Positions 47,485-59,953 of a stretch of 64,000 bases of DNA are shown in pieces. Both the position numbers and the translations under genes were made by a program. The stretch spans positions 868,001-932,000 of the forward strand of contig SCHM01000003.1 in NCBI GenBank assembly GCA_004123355.1. The letters are read 5' to 3'. The DNA comes from Amphirosellinia nigrospora. Lineage: Eukaryota > Ascomycota > Sordariomycetes > Xylariales > Xylariaceae. The first letter of the stretch is position 1. Every line of letters starts with the position of its first letter. The notes beneath the pieces were generated by a model that was given only the letters and a program-made list of their open reading frames with translations, was not told where the DNA came from and did no database searches.

Positions 47485-48730
47485 CTTGCGAGTAGGTATT
47501 ACAATTCCGTTCTTGTCATGCTTGGGAGATAAGATGACCGCCTACCTGCTGTACGTTATCAATAGCTCTATAGTAATTCGTGCGTTTGGGTCACTGGCTT
47601 GCTGCAGCAGGCATGCCGTCGACTCTACTTTTCGGGTTTTTGTCATTTCCTAGTCCCTGAATCCAATAAACATCCTCAGATGTCCTCACCTGCAGTCATA
47701 GCCAAGAGCTCTGGTAGTATAGCGGTAAATCACATCTGCTCCCCGAGCCCCTCTTCTCGCCGTGTCCGTTTCGCGTGAAAGGGTGTTTCCGAGACATATT
47801 ACCAACCAAGTTGTTTGCTATCTCTACTACCGTCTCTGAACCTGCCGTCGTCCCGCATGAGAGGGAGCAGCTAAGAGATCCCTATCACGGAAGCAAGCGT
47901 TACTTTCACGCGCCTAGTAGCTACTTTCGATCTGATCCCCGTTCCCCTTGACGCTCTAGATCCCATATTCTTCCTGTCACCTCGATAGTTTTCTTTTTTT
48001 TTTCTTTGCCCAAATTGCTCACACCCTCACTCGACACGGCCGTTAGATTGCAGCCTCAATGACGAAGACAACCTTAGCGTATCTAGTTTTAGTCTCCATC
48101 ATCACCTAAAACAATCGGATCAGCCTTACGACACACTATTCACGAGATTGGTACCGGTACTCAGACTACATTGGGGTCTAGTGCCGAACCAGTCAACCTG
48201 CAGCCGTGGCTGCGGACGTACCAAAACCATCCAGGGTGCCTGCAGAGAACCTCAGTCAGGCGAGACCGTATACCAACCACAGTTTACAAGGACCCCCAAA
48301 CAACATATCGTCATCAACGTCACGCGCGCGCCCGTTTTGTATTCTACACACAATCATCTGCGCCTCATCAACGCTTAGAACCAAACCGTGGGGCCTACGA
48401 TCTTCTTTCCGCTGGCCACTCAGCTGTTTGCTATCCCGGGGGATATCTTATCAACCGAACAAGCCGTTCAGTGAAGGTTCCGAAACCGTCTAGATCGGCA
48501 TTTTGTCTACAATCCATACCCTCAATTAACAGAGGCAGTGGAGATCGGTGATCTGCAATTCCTCGTGGTTTATTCCGCCAGGCTTGGGCCTATAGCAGCA
48601 CCGTAAGCAATACATCGTCTATATCGTTATCGGGTTTTCCAGCAAACAATCCGACTGGGCCTTGGAGACGCATCTATCCCACCCACAAACTTCGCTTATC
48701 GACGATTGGGAACAACAAACAGCGTAGCTC

Positions 48731-51085
48731 ATGATTATTGAGCTCTCACCACGAGCCATGTCTAATACAGGCACAGTCCCTAGGACGGCTCCCATTGCCA
48801 TTGCCCCCAAAACTTCACATCACACCCCCGGTCTACCGTATCGCCATGGCCATATCAATAGAGACGACGCATACGTGAGTAGTATGAACGGCAACGACTC
48901 GGCAGACTCGGATTCAGCCCTGAGTGGGACGGTGACACCGTGTGAGTCCTGCACCATGCGCGGATTCAAATGCGTCGTGGGCGACGACGAGGAGAAGTGT
49001 ATGTCGTGCCAGGCCCGGGGTGTCGAGTGTTCTTTATGCTCGAGCCCGCCGGCTCGAAAAAGAAAGTTGGGGCGTGACCTCACCGATGATAGCAACGGTC
49101 ACAGAGGGTAAGGATTTCACCGAGTTTTCCCAATTTGACCCCCATGTCTGCCAATGCGTGCGTGCGTTATCATGCCGCCGCCGCTGCTGCCTTCGTCTAT
49201 GCCATATTGTACCAACAAAGATGATTTGCTAACACGCTATTGGCTAACTCCCTAGCTCGCCCGGTCGGTCAGATAACAGACGACTACGGCAACACGCGCC
49301 CAGTTTGTCCAGCACGACCGCAAGCAATTCATTGATTGAAGAAATGGCAAACTTTGGAGGGCCAACCCTTCTCAAGCGCACGCTCGGTCTTCAGAAGGAT
49401 CGTTTCAGCCAGTACATTGGCCCGACGACGGACTTTGAGCCCTCGCTGATTAATCTATCGCCGTTCGACCCGCAGGACGAGAGCCTCCTCGCCCGAGGGA
49501 CTCTCCGGAAAGTGAGTGATCATGACACGTTTCTAATGCTACCAGACGCCACGACGCCTGGGTATGATCATCAATTCGACGATGTAGACGAGATCGAGCG
49601 GATCGTCGCCCCCACGGTCGGACGCTGATCGATCTCTCTTTTGAAGTCGTCCATCCGGGCTTTCCCATCATTCAAAAGAACGTATTCTACGAGAAGTATG
49701 AAAGGGATTGCCACGAATTCTCACCACCTGTCCTAGCTGCCGTCTATATTCTCGCTATCAACTGGTGGGACCACTCGGAAGAGCTCTCGAGATGTCAGCG
49801 CCCCAATGTCCGCGGGTTGGAGAGACTGATACGGTCGTCGCTCGCTGATGCCATGTGGCGACCCAAACTCTCCACGGTCCAAGCCGGGCTTCTGCTTTCA
49901 CAGCGGCCCGAAGGTGATCAGTGGGCACCAACCGCCCAGCTCGTAGCCACCGCCCAAGAACTCGGTCTTCATCTGGATTGCACCCATTGGAAGATCCCGC
50001 CTTGGGAAAAGGGCCTCCGGAAGAGATTGGCCTGGGCCCTCTACATGCAAGACAAATGGGGCGCGCTTGTGCACGGACGGCCGTCTCATATCTTCGGCTC
50101 CAACTGGATCGTGCAGCCTCTCGTTCCCAATGATTTCTCCGAGGCTGACTGCGACGAGGACGACGTAGAGGGGAAACAGGAGATGGAGCGTGGGCGGACG
50201 CTTTTCGTGCAGATGGTCTACCTGTCCCAGGTACTGGCCGAGATCCTCGAGACATTCTACACGCTCCAAGCTATGCAGAACGTGGCCGCTGCCGGACCTC
50301 AGGGGACTCATCTCGTCCTCTCGCTAGCCAAACCCATCCAGCTCAAGTTGAAGGAATGGTACGCAGCCTTGCCAGCGACCATTCGCATGGACTCTTCTTT
50401 CCTTGGCAGTCCCACCTCGTCCAGTCGTCTATCTAGCATCGGATATCTCCACCTAGCTTATTTCGCAATTGAGATCACCCTCCATCGCCGCATCATCCGG
50501 GCACTGGCCTCCGACTCTCAGGCCATTGATCCGTATCTCGAGCACATTTGTCGTAGCGCCGCCAAGGCTCGTCTGATTTCGGCCATGGATTTTGTCAACC
50601 GCCTGACCCCCTTGCATCTCCGTGCCTTCTGGTACTTTGCCTCCAAGACCAACTTCGCCCTCATCGGCACCTTCGGTTCTCTTCTCTGGGCTACCTCCCC
50701 CGGCCGAGAGGAGGCCGACTGGTATCGGCGGAGGTTGGGCGAATACCGGTGGACGCTGAGCGTGAGCAGCAAGCCCGGCGAGAGTCACCGGCTCACGGAA
50801 TTCGCGATGGGGATGCTCGACATCTCGACTGGGCTGCTTAAGAAGCTCCCCGAGAAACCCGAGCTAAGCCGCACGGGCAGCGCGGTCGACTTCAATCCCG
50901 GCAGGCGACAGAGCCTGCTCTCGATGGGTATGAGTAGCTTCGCAGGCGACTCTTTCAGCGGGATCAATAGTGCGGATATCAGCGCTGCGCAGAGCCCCGG
51001 CAGCCCAGGCGACAGCAGCGAGGACGATGAATACGAGTACGACACCTTTTCTCCTACTTCTGGGATGGCCTCGATGCGCGATTAA
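48731..51085 (+). CDS. Zn2Cys6 transcription factor TamA/DAL81/UGA35-like
   Basis: Co-activator of nitrogen catabolism genes (A. nidulans TamA, yeast Dal81). Start ATG 48731 or 48761. The zinc cluster starts at about 48941: CESCTMRGFKC...KCMSCQARGVEC with spacing C-2-C-6-C-8-C-2-C-6-C. Intron 49108-49255 (148 bp) joins in frame to SPGRSDN. Next comes the family hallmark FGGPTLLKRTLGLQKDRFSQ, YIGPTTDFEPSLINLSPFD and GTLRKVSDHDTFLMLPD. One C seems lost in the run 49609-49613; beyond it RTLIDL is followed by VVHPGFPIIQKNVFYEKYER and the fungal_trans regulatory domain (LSTVQAGLLLSQRPEG, WKIPPWEKGLRKRLAWALYM). From there the frame is open to 51085. The C-terminus is acidic and Ser-rich (SSEDDEYEYDTFSP), a plausible activation region. 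Length (about 730 codons) fits the family. Confidence 0.92.
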
Positions 51086-52128
51086 GAAGCCATCATAGCA
51101 TTTTTCATTATCTCTCTTGTTCTCCGGTTTATTAGTCTGCGTTTGATGTTCCTCGGAATGGGTTATAGGTGGAAAGGGATAGGTAAATTGATGAGTTTGG
51201 ACGAAAATGCGACGCGATCACGCCATTCCCGCGACATTATGCAATCGAATTGCACAATCACACAGATGACGAGCGGGCACGAAAAAGATGGGTTTCTTGT
51301 TGGACGGGCTCCTACTACCACTGTGCCGACTTCCTTTTATTTATGTGTGTAGTCTTGTGGTCCACCAACCCCCATCTCGGTTTTTTTTTTTTTTCCTTTG
51401 TCGGAAATGCGGATACCCCCTTTTAGAGTGTGTCTGGCGTCATGCTTCATGTTGGGCCACATTTATATGTTTTTCATCTGTCCGGTATGAACAGACAACT
51501 CATGCAGGTTGATGATGATCGAATACCTGCTCTTTATAAATAGACTACCTAATGGCAGGCTTTTATGCAATGCCTACACTTGAACGATTTCTTCCTTTCG
51601 CTTTCTTATTTTGCGCCTCATGGGGAACGTTCATCATACCTAATGTTTGAACTCTTATGCCGCGCTGGTAAGATATGTCGCGTGCCTACTCCATCTCTAC
51701 TACCACGCCCATTTGACACTGTGTCCGAGAGTCGTTGATTTAGCTAGGTGTTCGTTTCTTAGTGCGGCTTATTCACTGATGTAGAAATAAGACGCATGAC
51801 GATCCAGGAGATCTAGCATCATGAGAGTGAGACATGCACGCTATCAACCATGAGAGATCAATCGAGTTTTCACTCCCGAAGTTGTTTCATACAACGGCAT
51901 GTATGCAAATTGTAAGTGAAAATATCTGTACCTATATACAAGAAGATAGTGTGAAACGCGTCGCTAATATGAATGCATATTGACCAGCCATATATGCAGG
52001 ACTGACAATCAAAAACCATATATACATATCCACAGCCTCCAGACCAAGATTGCGCAATTGTATCCAAACCTTGGAAACACGATTTAGCACACAAATTGCC
52101 AGACGACCTCAAACAAGAACAGATCGAT
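51086..52128. other. Convergent spacer TamA/GH16
   Basis: About 1 kb with the 3' regions of both genes. A T-rich run occurs at 51380-51395. No gene supported. Confidence 0.5.
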
Positions 52129-53189
52129 TTAGATCAAGCTGTCAATGGTGCAAGTGCTCGAGCAAGAACTGGGGGCCTGCTGCGAGGTGCTGTTGTAAGT
52201 GAGATCGAGCCACTGGACCTGCATCTCGGCCTCACCACCAGCGCCCATGACGCCGCTCCAGACGCCACCGTCGCTCCAGACGTTCATGATGACGCTGAGC
52301 GGCGCGGTGGGCGTCTGGAACTGGATGGACGCGACCTTCTTCCCGTTCACGTACCAGTCGCTCGAGCCGGGGGACCAGTCGTACCGGTGCTCCTGCCAGT
52401 CCGTCCAGGGGCCCGGCAGCGTGACGACACGCGTCGCATCGGGCTGCTCCACGCCGTTCACGGTGCCTGGCTGGTTCGTGTACTGCACAGCATTTGTTGC
52501 TGTTTGAGTCCGGAACTCGATATCTGCCTCCCTATACATTCACGTATTAGAAACCTTGGCTCGTGATAATCATTTTACTCAATCATGGGTGTTGGATTAG
52601 ACCGTCTTTGCCAAAGACAAGAGAAGAAGAAAGAAAGACCCGAGAATACGTACTGGACATTAGGGTTCGCCGTGTAAGTGAAAAGAGCCGTCACGGCACC
52701 AGACGCGCCGCGTGATCGTGCCAGCATCCTCATCGTCAGGTACTTGTAGTCCGCCGTCACGGACTCGACCTCGGCCGTGGACTGGTAGTCGGACTGGCGC
52801 GTCGTCCGCAGCGTCAGATGGCTCGAGCCCTGGTCGCCATCCTGGGCCGGCGCGATGTAGACGTTGTTGAGCGAGTTCTGTCGGCGCACGCCCTCGCCGG
52901 CGGTAGCCCAGCTCTGCGTGTGCCAGGTGTTCGTCCACTCGGCCGACGAGAAGTACGGGTGCGTGGCGCCCGCGGCCGCGTCCGCGCCGCTCCCTGTGAT
53001 GGGCGCCGGCGTCGTGGGGTTCGCGATGTTGCGGAAGTCGAAGAACTTGCGGTTCACGAAGTGGGCGGTCGAGTCCGACGACGCCTTGTAGCAGTTGCAG
53101 GCCGCTGCTGCTTCGTCCAGGGGCCGGCCCTGGGTAAAGGCTGCTAATGACAGCACCGTGGTGGAAAACAGAGTCCGGAATGATGCCAT
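52129..53189 (-). CDS. Secreted GH16 glycosidase (beta-glucanase/transglycosylase type), 312 aa, intact
   Basis: Concanavalin A-like glycoside hydrolase family 16 enzyme acting on beta-glucans or related wall polysaccharides. ATG 53189 starts a classic signal peptide (MASFRTLFSTTVLSLAAFTQG), with cleavage likely near residue 21. Exons 53189-52654 and 52531-52129 flank a 122 bp intron (GTACGT...GTATAG) and give 313 codons with no break. The catalytic motif EADIEFR (E-x-D-x-E) lies at residues 180-186, just after the splice. WTDWQEHRYDWSPGSSDWYV and IMNVWSDGGVWSG follow, as in other fungal GH16 members. A Cys pair near the start (CNCY) and a second pair at the C-terminus (SCSSTC) may form disulfides. 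No GPI signal is evident. Exact linkage specificity cannot be read from the sequence. Confidence 0.92.
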
Positions 53190-56100
53190 GGTTGTGTCTT
53201 ATTCGATGATGAATATCTAGGGAAAGAAGCGAAGGGGTGAATCGAAAAGAAGTTATTTTTCTTCTTATTTAAAGTAAATAATTATAGCAAAGACCAATCG
53301 ATGGCACTGCTCTGAATGCATATATCCTGAAATATCAAAACAAAAAAGAACATGATTGTAAGTCTATATTATATATCTCGTTACACCCACGTGAAGATGT
53401 CCGGATTCCTTCCTATTCGGGCGAAACACCAGACCCTCACGACCTCTCAAAATAGCAGGTAACTCTGACCAGGGGGGCCATGGCTCACCTCACTCCTCCC
53501 AATCATGCGAAACGTACTATTTCCCTTGCCTCGTGGACGAGTGGATATTAATTGGTGGGGATTAGAATATGCACAGCTCAGTCTCTTAATTACTCCCAGG
53601 CAAGCCATAGATCGGTCGCTCCCTTAACAAGGACCAGGCCATCACGACTGAGATCTTGAATGCGTCGTGTGCGCCTTAGCATTAGCAAAACCAAGGCCAG
53701 TAAACTGGCGCCTTAACCCTGGATTAGAAAAGCAGGTTTCAAAACTCTAGTGGCAATATTAGTCAAGGCTATCAACGATTCGGTTGTCGCGCCGAGGGAG
53801 TGGACGCCACACATACTATCTATATGCTACGGCTCGTCCTTCTCGGCGGAAACTTAAGGACCTACCTATTATATCCAGAACCCGGGGCATGGGGACGGAC
53901 TAGATGGGGGGCCACGAACATTAGTCGACACCCTCTCGCCTGATCATCTTCCGTGCCGTGAAATATGGAGCCTAGCCGGCATATTCACGGCTGTACTAGA
54001 CATCGTTCATCCTGACTTCGGCTTAGGGAAATGGATCGACAGTAACAGGATAAACTAGCCTAGATGAGCAGATCAGGCGATGCATTATAACGACAACCAT
54101 CACGACGTCGCCCTATGAGACAATTTGGCCGGTCGTATACACACGTATAATCCTAGGTGGCTTGGCTTATTCATTGCTGCGCGTGGATTGAATGACAGTA
54201 TTGTAAAAATAACCGAGTACCCGGGACCGAGTACCTGGTAAAGGAGATGCAACCCAACAAACAATCCCGGTAGCCCCTTAGACTAACGTTGCGCTTTTCA
54301 TTCTATAACGTTACCTACGCCAAACAATATCCCTCGGTTTCGGTATTCTAGAATGCTTACGCACGGACGAATCAAACATGGGATGATTTTCCCCAGGGTA
54401 AGCCACATGTTTCAACAATCTAGATAAGCCACAGAAACATCGCGACATTTGGTCGATTTTAAAAATTGGGCTCTACGCTAGACCGCGGGCTGATGGGAAA
54501 AGGGGATGATGACCTCATGCGCTGTGCCAGGAGGAGCACTTACGACAGCCGGCCATGCGGTAACCCAATAAAGTCACTGTGAAGAAGCATTCTTCTAACT
54601 AATGATAAATGGCTCACTACGTCGCACAACACACCCGGGTAATCCGGTTTCCTTCGTATCATCCATTACCTGCCCAGCTTGGCCATCCAATGTCACTTGA
54701 AATATTTGTATCACGTAGCACGGTCTGCCGGAGTAGCATTCGATGAGGCGTCTTCTATCTGACATCAGACAGCACTGTGGCGTTTGTTAATGGGACGGAA
54801 AAATGATCGAAACCGAAACAAAACAATAGTGTTATATGGCTGCCTACATCCCATTCGACACACCTTGGGATTAAAAACGTTGTTAAACTCAATACTCGCG
54901 TGTAAAGAGGTAGACAGCGGGTTCTTTACCGCACAACACCGACAAAACGCTCAGGGCGTTAATTAGCAGTTCAGTAAGCTAAATATCTACGCAGCATTTT
55001 ATACGAGTCGGTCCCCTACAAGAGATGATTAGAATAGCACTTCGGGAAATCCTATAACTAGATCCTTTCTAATCGACTTTGAAGTGAGATTCACTCTAAA
55101 AACAAGAATAAGCAAGGAATATACGATAGTAAATCTGGAGATACAGCGAACTATAAGAAGATATAATAAGCGATATCAAAACACTCACATGATATACGAT
55201 AAAGAAGAGTAAGGTCCTCACAGCTAAAGTAAGCCTCCAAGAGCAACACTGCCACTTTTTTTTTGCAATTCGGCGCGAAGCTTACCTAAAGCTCTATTAC
55301 GAAGGACCTACTCAAAAGGATGCCCCCCAAAAGCTATTTCGGGGGTCAGTGCAAGGCTGTCTAAATTGGTGCCAGATACACGAACGACCAAATCCAAGGT
55401 TGGGTCTATGCGAGCCTTGTCGATGTATCGTTGTAACGGTTCTTCCTATAGGGGGAACAGGTGAGCAACGAGATCAAGCCCGTCATCGAGATATCGTGGG
55501 CGACGTTCAAGACATATATAGTTGGTGTAATGCTACACGTAGAAAAAAGGTTCAGCCCTTTACCTCTGGCTGCCAACTGCTTGAAGATGACGAGCACCTT
55601 GAAGGTGTTATTCGACAAACAGTATCACCTTAGGTACCTAAACAATAATACCTATCAATGCATTAGGCATGTGGGATGTTATTGTTCAACAACGGAATCG
55701 CCGGACGACGCCAATAGGTCGTAGATATACATAAATATACGTAAGAAGTTCGACATCGTGGCCAATAGAGATGGTGCCTAGGTAGTATATAGCCTTAAGT
55801 AGATACAATAATGGTTGTATCTCTTACCTAAACTAAGGTGGTTGCGCTTGATAAGCCTTTAGTTATTAATTGGCACAGGAAGCATCATGTCTCCGGCGTA
55901 CAGTAGAAAGGGGCATTAAAAACACCTCAATGTGATGACAACTATGGGTACTATGACACTGCATGTCTCTAGCTCGGGTATGTCAAACAGCCATTAACTA
56001 AACTTTAAACATATCCACAGCGCCATAGCGCGCGCTCGTGATCAATGCTCCTTCATTAGGTGTATGCTGGGTATATGATAATTAAAGCAGCGCGTGAACC

Positions 56101-56201
56101 CAATATGGGCCCAAAATGCGTGAGAAACCACACGCATCGAAATCTTGTGTATATCGTCACTTTAGAGCGAGCAGGCTCCGTTATAATGAAGCGTGTATTA
56201 A
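53190..56201. other. 3 kb spacer between GH16 and TCO89
   Basis: No supported gene. Sequence is of mixed composition to 54.9 kb, then AT-rich. TAGGTACCTA-type motifs occur near 55628-55640 and 55775. The first few hundred bases before the GH16 start should be its promoter. Confidence 0.5.
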
Positions 56202-57960
56202 TTAGCCCTGGCTTGCACCGAGATCTGTGTTCTTATCCCAGAGGTTGCGGAGAAGCGCAGCAAGTCCATCATCCTTCCCGTCAATATAACTAGAGCCGCT
56301 GGTGCGGTCGTGAAGCCTCTCATTATCACCGGTATAGCTCGACCTGGCCCCGTCGTTCGTATCGAAGTCGACCGTCGTGGTGTCGCGGGCCGGGATGGTG
56401 CGATTTGGGTCGTACTCTGGCTTAAGCCGAGCCGCCCCCCTCTCTCTAAGTCCAACGATGTTTTACCGTGTGTAGACCCATTTGTCCCGCTCTGTTTGGG
56501 AATTCGCTGGTTCTTGTTGGCGCCGGGACGATGTGACAGTCGTGCGATGGATCGCGCAATGGGATTTTGGTATCGTCTGACGACTAAGTATTCCATTCCC
56601 GCACGTTCAAGAAGCCTACCAATACGAGGGTCGCGGTGTTCGTAGTCGGCGTTGCCAACCAGAAGGCTCGCGCCGACGACACCGACACTTGGCCCTGCTT
56701 GGGCAGGTTCTATGGAGGAGCTTGCGCGTTGAAGATTAAGCTTCTGCTGGATGCGCGAGTGGCTGGCGGGAACCGGCCTGCTCCTCGGTGTTTTCGATCG
56801 GGGTGCCAGGGAGCTGTCCTCTTCGCTGACCGAATCCCGTGAAGCTTGATTTAGGTTGCCAAGCGACTTCGGTCGCCGGAAGCCCCCCTCATTCTGACGA
56901 ACCGGCGGGTGTGCTGATATGAAGTACGAATCACTCTCCCCATGCCCACCTGAGCTGGGCCCGGAGCCGTTAATGAAACGGGATACCAGTTCTTCGGGGC
57001 CACTCGCGCCGAGCGTAGTCGTTTTAGGGGTGCCATAGAGGCTCGGCGGGCCACGGCTCACCTGGGAGGTGGGTGAGCCAGAAGGCGGGGCCACAGAGAC
57101 GGTCTCGGTAGACATCTGGGGAGGCGCACCGTGAGAAGGCGTGCGCTTCAATAGGCGGGATGTTATATCGTTGTTATGCTGCGCTCGCTGGCGCGTGGGG
57201 AAATATCGCGAGGGTCAAACGAATGGCTGTGCGGTGGCGAGCCGTCGTCGGTGGGCGAGGGTGGCTTCGCAGGCGACTGGACGGCGCTCGCAACGGAGCC
57301 GCGCCTGGACAGGTACGGGGATGCAGATGCGCTCGCGTCCACCCACTCGTCTTCGTTTGCGTCGTCGTTCTCGTCGTCGCCCAGATCGAAATGCACCTGG
57401 TTCTTTGAGCCTTTGAGCTTCTGGATGTCCTTGTGGGAGGAGGAGCGTCTGATGTTGGCGGCGGACTTGGATCGCTTGGCGATCTCGACGTGGGAGCGAT
57501 TGCGCTTGGAGGCAAGGTTTGACTGGGAGGTGTTCTTCTTCAGGCCAAGGGTGCCGTGTGTGTCACTGGTGTGGTGAGATTGAGATTTGGGGTCGACTTC
57601 GGGGTCGGAGAGGGGTTCGAGAGCGACACCTGTCAGCCTCGGGTCGGACGTGGTACGACGCTGGGTGTTGGCAAGCAGAGGGGGCCGCTCAGGTTCGGGC
57701 GAGGATGCGCGACTCCTCAGCTTTGCGGCGGACTGGGGATGATTCTTGTTGTGCAGCGCCTTAGATGAGGGGACGCGGGCGTGGAAGCGGCCAGCGCCAC
57801 CTCCAACAACCCGTTTCTGGTGCTTGGGGCGGTGGTGAGCGTCGCTGCCGTCGCCCGTGGCGCGGCGGGCGTAGGGCGGGCGCTTCGATTGGGCAGCGCC
57901 GACGGCCGGGTCGCTGTCATGTCTCTCCCCAATTCTCTCCCCATCCCCATCAGCATCCAT
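56202..57960 (-). CDS. TCO89: TORC1 subunit TCO89-like protein, frame interrupted
   Basis: Fungal-specific subunit of the TORC1 growth-control kinase complex at the vacuole. ATG 57960 (MDADGDGERIGERHD). It is a largely disordered basic/Ser-rich protein with the family's conserved islands: NRSHVEIAKRSKSAANIRRS, NQVHFDLGDDE followed by DEWVDASASASPYLSRRGSV, NDITSRLLKRTPSHGAPP, KLNLQRASSSIEP, and DPRIGRLLERAGMEYLVVRR followed by YQNPIARSIARLS. Then SRPATPRRSTSIRT and the C-terminal LAALLRNLWDKNTDLGASQG, ending at a TAA at 56202. Two single-base losses (near 57165 and 56310) break the frame; on both sides the motif order continues. No introns needed. The DEWVDASxSASPxLSRR signature makes the family call secure. 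Confidence 0.9.
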
Positions 57961-59953
57961 GGTCGGCCACTACTACGTACCCGTACCTGTACCAGTACCA
58001 GTTGGAGGCAGCGCAGGTAAATAGATAGTGCTTAGATAGTAGATAGGCGAATCGAATCAAGTACAATGCACCCCTCCCCACAAGTCGGTCCGTCACACAC
58101 GTTACGTTCTTTGTCTCCCTTGCTTTCCTCCCTTCCTTCCTCCCGCACCCTTCTTCGTCACGGTGCTGGTGCTGCTCTAGTCGGGCCGTGGTGTGGGCGT
58201 ATGGTCGACTACACACCGCCAAGCTGTTGTGCATATGGTGCTCTCTCTGAGACAGGCTTGAGGGATGCAGTTAGTCGGTGAGCGATGGTCCTCTTTGTGT
58301 TTTTTTCAGCCGGTGTTTTTTTCGTTGCTTCTGTTCCGGGCAGATGGATAGATGGATAGAACGGCGAGGTAGTCGACGTAGGCAACTGTTGAGACGGTGA
58401 TGGGCGAACTGGCACACTTGGAGAAGGAATCAGTTTACTGCAGGTGGCTTGGATAGTGATATCTCGGGTCTTCGTTGATAGATGCGCGTGTTGGAACAAT
58501 TTGTTAATCGGGAGGCGTCGCGATTAAAGGGAGGAAATGACTAAAAGTTGTTGCAGCAACACGAGACCTAGACGGACAGACAGATAGATGAGTAGATAGA
58601 CAGTCGAGCCAAACGAATGGATGCCTGGGAGAAAGGCGGCTTGAGGTCGTGCACTTAGAAGAACCAAGAAGGCACGAGGAGGGAGATGGCGGATGATTTG
58701 ACCATAGGTACGTAGTGTAGGTATCGTTGGTTGAGTGAGCACTTAACTTTCTAGGTCTACTTAAGTTTACCTAGCGGGAAAGTCTAATCAACGATGGGCT
58801 CGGGCTCAGATGAACTATGAACAATCAATCACGACCGACGGATTCGGTACCACAAAGCAAGAGCACCCTGCACACCTCCTTAACCCAACGATACCGCTCT
58901 CTCTCTACCGAGGATCGGAGATACCCATCATTTGTTGGTACCTACCTAGTATTATTGTCTCCCACGCGCACCAGCGGAAGCGCACCTTCGTCATAACTTC
59001 GTGGCCTAGAACAAGTGTACCCGCTGGATTCTGCCCATTCGCTTGACTTTATCAAAATCATCGCACCAATCAAACTTCCTCCAATGACCTGCTCAACACA
59101 AGTACCACGTACCGCCGCTCTCTTATCGGTCGATTGATTGCTTGGGACAAGGCATCAACTTCCAATTTTACGTGGAAATGACAACATCGTCATCCTCGTT
59201 CATCTGCGTAACCCGCGAATATCCGCTGGTCCTAGCTGGCTGGCAGGGGTAGAGCAAAAGGCGGAAAACACGACGGCAACGTGACCAAGGTAGCCAACGC
59301 CCCATGTCTTATAGAATAAGACTGTGCAACAATACAGTATTGTGTATATCAGCATAATAGGAATTGCTCGTCAAGAATAATAATAGCACTGGTCTATTCT
59401 ACTCCAAGACGCTATGACTGTTCAAGTTTCCAATTGAAACTTGTCTGATATTTGAACTGGCTAATTATTATAATCTACTTAAGGTATCATATCCTAGTTG
59501 ACATTAGTAGTATTTATATGTCGTCTCTTCTGTATACTCCTTGAGCTCGTTACGGCATATTTCAATCACTTAAGCTCAGACGACTTACCATTATCAATCC
59601 AGTAATTCCTCAGTTCGGTTGTAGATCCTGCATCGAAATGACAACATCTCCGACCATGAGTTGCATCGTTCATGAAGAGTTCGGATCACGGCTGAGTAGC
59701 TAGTCGGCAGCCTACGAACCTCGCTCATCCCAAGCCGGATAATTACAAAACGACAAGTGTCAACATCCAAGAAACCTGATGGCTAAAGTCTCGTCTAAAA
59801 GCGTCGTCGTACAGCCATGGAATATCTAGCGAGTATAATCCAGCCTCATGCCATTGCGAGCTGAAGCTCAAATTTCACACCTGCTTAACCTCCTTAAAAT
59901 TTATGTAAATACTAAAGAGAGTCGCATTATATACCATTGGATTTTTATCCATC
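57961..59953. promoter_or_regulatory. 2 kb divergent spacer, TCO89 / MFSD5-like gene
   Basis: Holds both promoters. It is C/T-rich close to TCO89 and AT-rich near 59.3-59.9 kb. A GGTACCTACCTAGT motif occurs near 58935-58950. No gene supported. Confidence 0.45.

Larger units (their letters stand above)
44949..48730. other. 3.8 kb spacer upstream of TamA
   Basis: No supported gene. It contains pyrimidine tracts at 45460-45485 and 47990-48007, an 11-base tandem repeat at 47154-47186, a (TG)10 run at 47465-47484 and a tRNA-like fragment at 47706-47748. The last 600 bp are probably the TamA promoter and 5' leader. Short ORFs here have no family resemblance. Confidence 0.5.

Noticed and set aside
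57163-57515. Alternative frames over TCO89 giving Ser/Thr/Pro/Arg-rich ORFs on both strands
   Set aside because: Shadows of a low-complexity coding region; the frame with the TCO89 signature is the real one.
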